In this document: piece after piece, positions 55,663 to 64,000 of the stretch | Position numbering within the stretch: the stretch's first letter is position 1 | Layout of the letters: every line of letters begins with the position of its first letter | NCBI RefSeq assembly: GCF_000003815.2 | Contig: NC_049986.1 | Span: forward strand, 6,792,028-6,856,027 | Direction of reading: 5' to 3' | Source: Branchiostoma floridae | Taxonomy: Eukaryota > Chordata > Leptocardii > Amphioxiformes > Branchiostomatidae | Length of the DNA stretch: 64,000 bases | Notes under the pieces: generated by a model | Told to the model about the DNA's origin: nothing | The model's database searches: none | Seen by the model: only the letters and a program-made list of their open reading frames with translations | Program-made: the position numbers and the translations under genes

Positions 55663-55934
55663 TAAGAGCGCAACCCGTCTTACGTACGGTTTGGGAGGCC
55701 ACGGCCGCCACGTATTTCTGAAAACGTGGGGAACGACTGGCAAGAGCAGGGAGGGTGTATGTCACAAAGTTTTGCCTGCACGTCAGGTTCTACGGCGTGT
55801 CTGCGTGCTGCAAAATCCGTCGGGGTTACAAGTTCGTACGGAGGCGGTACTCAACACTTACGGATGCCAAATGATTGCCCACGTTTTGGCACGTAGACAG
55901 CACGTATTTGCGCGTACGGCGGGTTGTGCCCTTA
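55663..55934. mobile_element. MITE, 'GGCACAACCCGCC' family, copy 2
   Basis: Ends TAAGAGCGCAACCCGTCTTA and the inverted CGTACGGCGGGTTGTGCCCT, then TA. It shares long interior blocks with 47074-47383 (AGTTCGTACGGAGGCGGTAC; GATTGCCCACGTTTTGGCAC) but is about 40 bases shorter. Confidence 0.85.
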
Positions 55935-56854
55935 GCTTTATAAAGCGCGATGATTTCTAAATCTAAACCACACTGCTTCAAACTGAACGTGCTCAGAATT
56001 GCTCCACGATCTTTTAAAATCAGTGATTGGCTTGACCTGAATTCTTCCTGGAATATCGTGTTTGCCTGGCGAATAAATGCTGTCATTAGCAATCACATCA
56101 GAGCTGGGAGATTGGAGCGTTTAACCCAGCTCTGTAACCATTCCGTGTGTTTTGACAAATGTACTACATGTTTTTGTCTTTCCTGACTGTTTCACTGCCC
56201 ATGTACTGCATGTTAAGTTACACATGTTATTCGTCCAGACACACCAGTATATGTTATCCCTCCATGTGCAATAGTACTCGACTGTACAAACACTAGTCTT
56301 AGTGGTTGACAAATGTACCATTGTTGTTGTTGTTTTTAATAAAAAAAAAACATTCCGTGTGACCTGGCGCGGGCAAATATTAATGCTTCACTTCACGGAA
56401 ATATTTATGTTTCAATTAAAGGAAGGGGAACACGTTGTTTTTCTCCGTTTGATCCTCTTCTTCTTTCGTTCCAACCAAATAAGGTTCAATGACCTGAGCT
56501 GACCTTAACGGCTGTCACAATGGTTACAGCTACTTTACTACTACAATTACTAATGGTAAAGTAGTATTTGCATAATGTAGTAAGTGTCAGGACAGATCTG
56601 TACGGGATATTTGTGAATGTGTTAGAGTAAGAATAAGCAGAACAGTTGTTTGTTAGGCCAGACCATGTGAAGGTAAATATTCTATATTTGTTCGCAAATG
56701 CTTCCTTTTCAGTTTCTCTAATCTTCAGTGTACCGTCACCACTTATGGTTAACGTCGTAAGATTTGACGTACAGTAAAAGTGATTGGCACGCAGAGAGAC
56801 TGTTCTGTACCGTAGAGGTTACTCGTCCAATAGAACGACGCCTCCCATTAGGGT
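55935..56854. other. Unassigned sequence, 3' side of the small minus-strand gene
   Basis: No AATAAA or ATTAAA (minus strand) is seen in the 200 bases after the predicted stop at 56855. Otherwise nothing recognised. Confidence 0.35.
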
Positions 56855-57032
56855 TCACATCGCTTGTTCGGATCGCACAGAAGCCAATCGAGCATCCATA
56901 AAGTTCCTCCGAGCCAGAAATCTGTCATTGCCGGCAATCAATGGTGGAGTCATGGTGTGATCAATGGGAAATCCTGTGAGCCCGTAGGAATACTGATAGA
57001 GGGTGCCTACAGGGAACACATCTCTCTGTGAA
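56855..57032 (-). CDS. Probable last coding exon of a small gene
   Basis: After an acceptor (GTAATGAACTTCAG, ending 57033, preceded by a T-rich tract) the frame runs 59 codons to TGA (56857-56855). The peptide opens SQRDVFPVGTLYQYSYGLTG and continues through a proline-rich TMTPPLIAGNDRFLARRNFM to an Arg/Ala-rich end. Codon use looks coding and differs from neighbouring chance frames. It starts in phase 2 and joins without a frame break to the exon at 59283-59353. I do not recognise the family. The aromatic, glycine/proline-rich style would suit a small structural or microtubule-associated protein, which is a guess. Confidence 0.5.
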
Positions 57033-57130
57033 CTGAAGTTCATTACAGCAAGCAAATTAAAAAGGCACCCTGGGGTAGTGACTGTCGTTCACATTTACTG
57101 TCAGATGTTTGTGGTAATTGCACAGCGTGA

Positions 57131-57535
57131 GAGTGTGCCAGGAAGCAAGAACTCTCTCCCATAGTGTTTACCGAAAATGGCAAAGTCGGCGCAGATGTGA
57201 CACTAAATATGGGAGTGTACCAGAAAGCATTGAACTCTCTCATAGTATTTTAACGAAAAATGAAAAAGTCGGCGCAGATTTGACACTAAATATGTGAGTG
57301 TACCAGAAAGCATGGAACTCTTCCATAGTATTGAACGAGAATGGAAAAGTCGGCGCAGATGTGACACTAAATATGTGAGTTTACCAGAAAGCATTGAACT
57401 CTCTCATAGTATTTACCGAAAATGGAAAAGTCGGCGCAGATATGACACTAAATATGTGAGTTTACCAGAAAGCATTGAACTCTCTCATAGTATTTTAAAG
57501 AATAATGGAAATTTCGGCGCAGATGTGACACTAAT
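57131..57535. repeat. Minisatellite, 81-83 bp unit, 5 copies, in an intron
   Basis: Units start near 57131, 57213, 57296, 57377 and 57458. They share GTGTACCAGAAAGCATTGAA, CTCTCATAGTATTT and GAAAAGTCGGCGCAGAT, then GTGACACTAAATATG. A unit of 81 is 27 codons, which gives a repeating plus-strand frame. It lies about 100 bases beyond the acceptor of the predicted last exon. Confidence 0.93.
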
Positions 57536-57748
57536 CAGAGATGTCGATGTTACGCTTTAACCTTGGTTAAATGCCACGGCTCACAAAATGTGTCATTAAC
57601 ATCGAAATAGCTCATATCGGCTATAGATATCGGGACACGGATTTGTTAACGCACGCTACAGATAGAAGAAAGGGGTCATGTCTTTAAAGTAGGTGCTATT
57701 GAATCACATTAGGCGTTTGATTTTTTTTGCACCCATGTTTTTCAATAG

Positions 57749-58205
57749 GGATGTCCCTGTAGCTCAACTGGTATCTGCCTCATGGTTAAGCTCCTGGTTT
57801 CAATTAGTTGGTAAGGCTTAGGTCCCATTTCCCAACCCGGGGTTTGGGCCCCGCCGGGTAGCTTTCAGAAACGAAAAATATGATTCAAAATGCAACAAAA
57901 CACTTGAACGTGAAAAAATAGTTATGAGCATAACTTGTGTATATTCCTTGATACACACCTTTATTTTTCGTTTCCGTAAACATCCCGGACAGGCCCCGGT
58001 TCGGAAATGGGACCTAAGCCTAACTGGGAGACTCCGGTTCAATCCTGGGCAGAGCAGTTTGGTCGGGGCTGCACACATCTTTCGAAATAGACCAAAAATA
58101 TTCCGGGTGTTCCGTGTTCTAGAAGGTGCTTCGAGCCCGTAATGGACGAGCAATCCTTCTCTGTATCAAATGTATCTTGCTTCTGAAACAGCAGGAAAAC
58201 TTGCC
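57749..58205 (+). mobile_element. tRNA-derived SINE (family 2), split by a MITE
   Basis: A box TAGCTCAACTG at 57770-57780 and B box GGTTCAATCC at 58036-58045, now 250 bases apart because a 206-bp element inserted between them. Removing the insert restores the order seen in the copy at 21371. The body ends with AAACAGCAGGAAAACTTGCC, and the repeat then meets the AAGG microsatellite. Confidence 0.88.
57815..58020. mobile_element. MITE, 'GGTTAGGTCCCA' family, copy 2, in a SINE
   Basis: Ends GGCTTAGGTCCCATTTCCC and the inverted GGAAATGGGACCTAAGCC, with TAA on both sides (57812-57814 and 58021-58023). The SINE at 21371 shows the empty site, GTTGGTAACTTGG, with a single TAA. This confirms a 3-base TAA duplication, as for PIF/Harbinger. 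Confidence 0.9.
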
Positions 58206-58232
58206 CTCACTAAGCCCTACACTGTTCCAAAT

Positions 58233-58487
58233 GAAGGAAGGAAGGAAGGAAGGAAGGAAGGAAGGAAGGAAGGAAGGAAGGAAGGAAGGAAGGAAGGAAG
58301 GAAGGAAGGAAGGAAGGAAGGAAGGAAGGAAGGAAGGAAGGAAGGAAGGAAGGAAGGAAGGAAGGAAGGAAGGAAGGAAGGAACAAAGGAACGAAGGAAC
58401 GAAGGAAGGAACGAAGGAAGGAAGGAAGGAAGGAAGGAAGGAACGAACGAACGAACGAACGAACGAACGAACGAACGAACGAACGAA
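58233..58487. repeat. (AAGG)n then (AACG)n microsatellite
   Basis: Pure AAGG to about 58380, a mixed zone with AACGAAGG to 58440, then AACG to 58487. The 100+ residue frames here are repeat artefacts. Confidence 0.98.
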
Positions 58488-59282
58488 ATACTTTTTTGCA
58501 ATAATGTTTCCAGTCAGTCCTTTAGCAAACACTTTGACAACAATATTTAGGTAGGTACATGTAGGTCATAATGCCCCACGACCTACCTTCTCGTAATCAT
58601 CTCTAATGCGTTGCCCTTTTAGCGATGAAAGGCTTTCTGCGTATTCTGCATTTGCAAGTCTGATCCTTCGTTTTTAATGGAGGCCGCGACCTACCCGCAA
58701 AAAAGCCAACCACCCTTTCGGCAACACGAACACTTTATGGTATATAAATCCGATAGTAATACCATGTAACGTATTTTGCATAAATCCTTAGGGTCAGGTT
58801 TATGCTGCCAAACTCCAAGTATTCAAATGTTTGAGCTGTTATTCATACACTAATATACGAAATTCTTTCAGCAGTGCTCTCAAATGAATGTAGACACACG
58901 ATGTAAACAGTTAAGCAAGGACGAACTATTTGCATGTATAATGACAGCCGCAGGCATAAACGCTTGTCACGGCATAAACACGTGTCACGACCGGCGATCA
59001 TTTCATTCAACCGTACCTGTCAAAGGAACCTCAGAATTGCGCCCATACATAGATGTCAATGTGAACTTGCAACCCAACTCAAAGTATTGTAATGTATGGG
59101 CTGTCGCCACTTGAGAATTGGCACAGCGCCGCTGGCATTAAAGGATTTACACGTGACACGAGCATTGACTTCAGTGCCTGTCAGATTGACATGTCATGAC
59201 ATGTGAACTAGCGTCCATGTATGTTAATGTACGTTCATATCAGATTCAGCCTCATACTATAGAGAGGTATCACCTCACCCAC
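58488..59282. other. Unassigned, probably intronic
   Basis: Lies between two predicted exons of the minus-strand gene. Nothing else recognised. Confidence 0.35.
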
Positions 59283-59353
59283 CTTTTGAGTCCCAGTTCT
59301 TGCCTGACCCTGGCCTGGTGAGCCTGATGCCTTATGTTCTGGTACATCACTCC
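59283..59353 (-). CDS. Probable internal coding exon of the small gene
   Basis: A strong pyrimidine-rich acceptor (TTGTTCCTTCAACAG, ending 59354) and a donor AAAG|GTGGGT (59283/59282) enclose 23 codons plus two bases. The peptide GVMYQNIRHQAHQARVRQEL, then GLK, looks helical and basic. It starts in phase 0 and ends in phase 2, matching the exon at 56855-57032. A second possible acceptor (ACTGCTAG, about 28 bases upstream) would put it in a low-complexity frame instead. Confidence 0.45.
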
Positions 59354-59639
59354 CTGTTGAAGGAACAAGACATTTAGGTGGGCTAGCAGTATCGTCATTC
59401 AAACAAGACTGTGTTCCATACGCAGAAATGGCTGACAGACTCGGTACATGTAACGTTATGTAAAGCAACCCAGCAAAAACGTGCGATTGATTTAGTGATT
59501 ATGTTTAATCACAAATACACTAGTTTTTATACCAGTCTACTGTATATCATGAAAGAATTATCCTTACCCTCATATTGTACTGAGCGTTATGACAGTTATA
59601 TTTCCAGTGTAACGTTAAATACGTAATCTCGTACTCACC

Positions 59640-60610
59640 GAGCAAGGTGTTCCTGGATATCTCTCAATGGTCCCTGCCGTCCAAATTCGCTCAGAGATGG
59701 CAAGTACACGAACAGATGTTTCCTGAAAGCTCTCAATGGCCGAGCAACACTTTCCGCCGTCCAAACTCGCTCAGAGATTGTGAATACACAGACAAATGTT
59801 TCTTGATAGCTCCCTATGAACTAGAAATGGTTACTGTCGTCCACACACAAACTCGCTCAGATATTGTGAGGTGAATACACAGACTGGTGTTTTTTGAGAG
59901 TTCTTAGTAATCAGGCAATGGTTTCTGCTTCCCCAACTCTCTCAGAGATTGTGAAAACACAGACAAATGTTCCTTGATACCTCCCGATGACTGAGCAATG
60001 GTTCCTGTCGTCCAAACACAAACTCTCTCAGCAATTGTGAGGTGAGTACACAGACATGTGTTTTTTGAGAGTTCTTAGTGATCGGGCAACCCTTTCCTAC
60101 GTCCAAGCTAGCTCAGAGATTAGGAGTACACATACAAATGTTTCTTGATACCTCTCGATGACCGAGCAATGGTTCCTGTCGTCCAAACACAAATTCGCTC
60201 AGATATTGTGAGGTGAGTACACAGACAGATCTTGAGAGTTCTTAGTGATCAGGAAACATTTTCGGCTATCCAAAGTTGCCGAGAGATTGTGAGTATACTG
60301 CCAAGTGTTCCTTGATAGCTCTCGATGGCTGAGCAATGGTCGTCCAAACAAACTCGCTCGGATATTGTGAGTACACAAACAGATATTTTTTGATAGTTTT
60401 CAGTGATCGGGCAACCGTTTCTGCTGTCCAAAGTTGCCCAGAGATTGTGAGTACACTGCCAGATGACACTGAAAAGCTGCCAATGGTTGTTCAACAGTCC
60501 CTGATGACTTCCTATTGTCCTGACTCGCTCGGAGATTGCCAGATGTGCCGGGAAAGCTCTCAATAGTCAAGCAACAGTTCCTGATGACTTCCTGTCATCC
60601 AAATACTCAG
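59640..60610. repeat. Minisatellite, about 90-bp unit, 10 or so copies
   Basis: Units share CGTCCAAACTCGCTCAGAGA, TTGTGAATACACAGACAAAT, GTTTCTTGATAGCTC and GAGCAATGGTTCCTGTCG. Length varies (about 75-110) by indels. It lies in the predicted first intron of the small minus-strand gene. Confidence 0.93.
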
Positions 60611-61456
60611 AGATTGCCTGTAACAACACATCACAACAACTCATAAATCACAACAAACCATATCCATCCTTGAAATCACACAGAACTGGGCTCTATGAAT
60701 GATTTCATGGCTGAGAGCCATATATACAGCATGAGCCGATACTGCATGGATAAAATGAAAGCGACTTCGTTATCTCGAATGTTTGCATTTTGACCTGCTG
60801 TGATGAATTGGGCTCGTCTTCAGAATACAAATGATAAATCCTACGTTTTACGTGTCAGGATGGTAAGAATAATACATGTACAAACGATTTTATTTTGACA
60901 TTACAAAGACTTTTGTCAGTGTGTGTTATCTACCTCATGACAACTTTACGATCCCGGGTGTCTCTTTGTTTCGGTGCAGCCCAACAACTCATGACATGTT
61001 TGGTTCATGTTAGTGAAGGAGAGGGCATCTCTGGAGGCTGTTAAGTTTTAAATCATATCTGCACCATAAAGATAAGGACTAGTTTCAAATGGATACGGTT
61101 GTAGATAACTACTAGCTATCGGCATGAATTGAAAGAAGAAAAAGAAGACTAAGATAGAACGAATTCTCTAGGGCACCAAACTGACTTGATGGGAGGTATT
61201 TACTCAAACACGACGCCCACGCATAACAAAGCAACCAGATTGTCACAAATTAGTCTAATCTACTTTTCATATGAGGCGCTCTTTGTGATCTTGTTCTATT
61301 CATTATGTCTGAATTGCGTTTAATATGAGCACATCCCCACGTCTTTCCCCAATTTGCTGCAGTAATGATCAATTTGAAACTTCAAAGAAGTTAGCGCTAG
61401 TGCCCGTGTTTGACAAATGTTTGCATGGCCATGAGTAACACAAATAAAGCTTATTT
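60611..61456. other. Unassigned, probably intronic
   Basis: Nothing recognised. Confidence 0.35.
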
Positions 61457-62554
<1,098 letters not shown>

Positions 62555-62710
62555 TTGTTTAGGGGTAGACCTTGTCATAGGATTTGACCTTACATTAAGA
62601 TTCATACATGAAGCATATATCCTATAGCTACCCTAAAAGCAAGCGAGCAATGTACTTAAAGGATTTGCTAAATGGTTCACAAGGATTTTCAGGGATTCAG
62701 TGAAGCCGTC
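62555..62710 (-). repeat. Dispersed repeat, inverted partner of 42055-42205
   Basis: TAGACCTTGTCATAGGATTT, CTACCCTAAAAGCAAGCGAG, GGTTCACAAGGATTTTCAGG and GATTCAGTGAAGCC match the other copy as reverse complement. The flanking duplicated blocks at 62395 and 62735 suggest it lies inside a larger repeat. Confidence 0.75.
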
Positions 62711-63075
62711 TTTTTCACCAAGAGACATACTGTTATCAAGAATTTTAAAAAAAAGTACGTAGATGAAGGTTAGACATCCAGGTGATATGATACGCCAAAT
62801 AGCAAGTTGTTAAGCAACTGGCCATGGATATGAATGTGGAAACGGTCAGACGTTTCAGTTAGAATTCAATCCACTACCTCTCGTAAGTGACACAAAAGAG
62901 AAATTTTCAGAACTCGGGATTTGGCGCCCATCCTCCAAAACATTAGCTCCTGTAATTCAAACAATAGGAGATAATTACCTCATATCATTCGCATCAACAT
63001 CGTCTTACCCTTGTTTCTACTGAACTACTTAAATCGTCCTCCTCTTTATTTTAGCATATCAATTCATAGACTTAC

Positions 63076-63162
63076 AGTGAAACTAGTGGAAACAGAACCA
63101 ACAGTGGAAAGTTCTCCTGACGAGAGCCGTCTTCTCCGAACCAACGCCAGTCTACGTGACAT
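63076..63162 (-). CDS. Candidate first coding exon of the small gene
   Basis: An ATG at 63162 opens exactly 29 codons and ends at a donor ACT|GTAAGT (63076/63075) in phase 0, which fits the start of the exon at 59353. The peptide begins MSRRLALVRRRRLSSGELST, arginine-rich then serine/threonine-rich. An earlier in-frame ATG exists (MSGKFLILK, near 63207), so the start is not fixed. The link to the other two exons is inferred from phase and order over 3.7 kb, and further exons may lie between. Confidence 0.35.
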
Positions 63163-63438
63163 TGTCTCGAGGTGAAATAACTTCAGGATCAGAAACTTTC
63201 CGGACATACAGAAGTCCTTGAGACAAGGCTTTAAGAATGTAAAATCTAACCACAGTCTATAAATCCTTGGACAAGAAGTCAAGACCTCCCTAACACCTTT
63301 ACCTTTAGCAGCACCCGTAAGCTAGCATAAAGAGATCAACTGACTAAGCATGGCCTTTACTCTAATATTGGAGTAGAACAGGGCATGTGGCTACTTGCGT
63401 AAGCTTACAAGAAATAGCTTTGTCAAGGCAGTCTTCTT
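63163..63438. promoter_or_regulatory. Upstream region of the small minus-strand gene
   Basis: Expected promoter side if the exon at 63076-63162 is first. I see no TATA box or clear motif. Confidence 0.2.
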
Positions 63439-63690
63439 TAAGGTGTTATCTCACTGCACTTGGGGCACCGGTGCGGCACTGCCTAGCGCGTTCACTGCGG
63501 CACTGTTGTGTTATTTTCGCCGATTTTTATGATTTAGATATTACGTAATACGCCAAAGTATGACTTGAAAGACAACAAATTACACAAAACGTCAGAAAAT
63601 TCGTTCTTTATCTTTGAAATTCGTTGAATAATCTTTCGAACCCCGCAGTGCCGCACCTGTGGCCAAAGTGCAGCTACACACCACCTTTAT
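63439..63690. mobile_element. TIR repeat, 'TATCTCACTGCA' family, copy 5
   Basis: The left end AAGGTGTTATCTCACTGCAC and right end CAAAGTGCAGCTACACACCA pair imperfectly. It has the family interior (GATTTAGATATTACGTAATA; TTCTTTATCTTTGAAATTCG). Confidence 0.85.
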
Positions 63691-64000
63691 ACATGTGCCT
63701 TGTGTAATGTATCGTTGGGCGCGGGCACCATTAACTGTAGCGACCTCTTCACTGGCTACCCAATTAACATGGTAATGTCGGAACATTGCCTTCCAGTTAG
63801 TCTTACCCACAGAAAGCTTACTTGATTAGTATGGTGCTCACAATGCCAGGGCAAGTTTAAAATTAACGTTGCCCCAAAGGACTTCCGTGGTCAAAGGTCC
63901 TACAGCGTGGTATGTGAATGTAGTTACTACTCGCAGAAAACTTACCTCAGTGACCACACCCAATTTATCAAACGTTTCTGCATTGTCTGAGACATGGGGC

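Noticed and set aside
57294-57560. Plus-strand frame with a 27-residue repeat
   Set aside because: It follows from an 81-bp minisatellite unit. Unit lengths of 82 and 83 elsewhere in the array break the frame, so a repeat protein is unlikely.
58119-58554. Four overlapping frames of 94-142 codons on both strands
   Set aside because: They are produced by the AAGG/AACG microsatellite, which is open in several frames.

Overview
The window looks like invertebrate animal nuclear DNA. It has no operons or dense ORFs. It does contain RNA polymerase III-type SINEs, many short inverted-repeat transposons (MITEs), LINE 3' fragments, a mariner element, microsatellites, minisatellites and isolated exon-like blocks with GT/AG borders. 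A lancelet (amphioxus, Branchiostoma) is my best guess. It rests on recalling that terminal repeats starting TTCACCTTTATCC and ending in GGATATAGGTTACC are abundant there, and on the very dense MITE load. That is inference, not something the sequence proves.

Layout. Bases 1-10000 are sequence with no recognised gene plus MITEs, a SINE and three minisatellites. At 10011-12164 lies a GC-rich DNA-transposon-like element whose arms are packed with GGACG/CGTCC. At 12688-13418 one MITE has inserted, inverted, into another copy of the same family. Around 14.4-19.1 kb there is a probable minus-strand gene start (coding exon 18592-18689), with tandemly duplicated DNA on both sides and a possible alternative first exon at 14450-14520. 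A perfectly symmetrical MITE sits at 19533-19777. The clearest complete gene is the intact mariner transposase at 26127-27179 (minus), inside inverted repeats at 26058 and 27342. From 29.5 to 35 kb there are a pogo-like MITE, two facing SINEs and a 1.6 kb element holding a second copy of its own family. From 38 to 56 kb there are candidate exons, long minisatellites, LINE reverse-transcriptase tails, more MITEs and microsatellite-linked repeats. At 56.8-63.2 kb three minus-strand exon candidates join in phase (63162-63076, 59353-59283, 57032-56855) into a possible protein of about 111 residues, with minisatellites in both introns.

How parts work together. The transposase can act on the matching ends of its own element. 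No other autonomous protein that would mobilise the MITEs is visible, so those must have been moved by proteins encoded elsewhere. Most of the window is intergenic or intronic, and exon calls other than the transposase are by-eye predictions.
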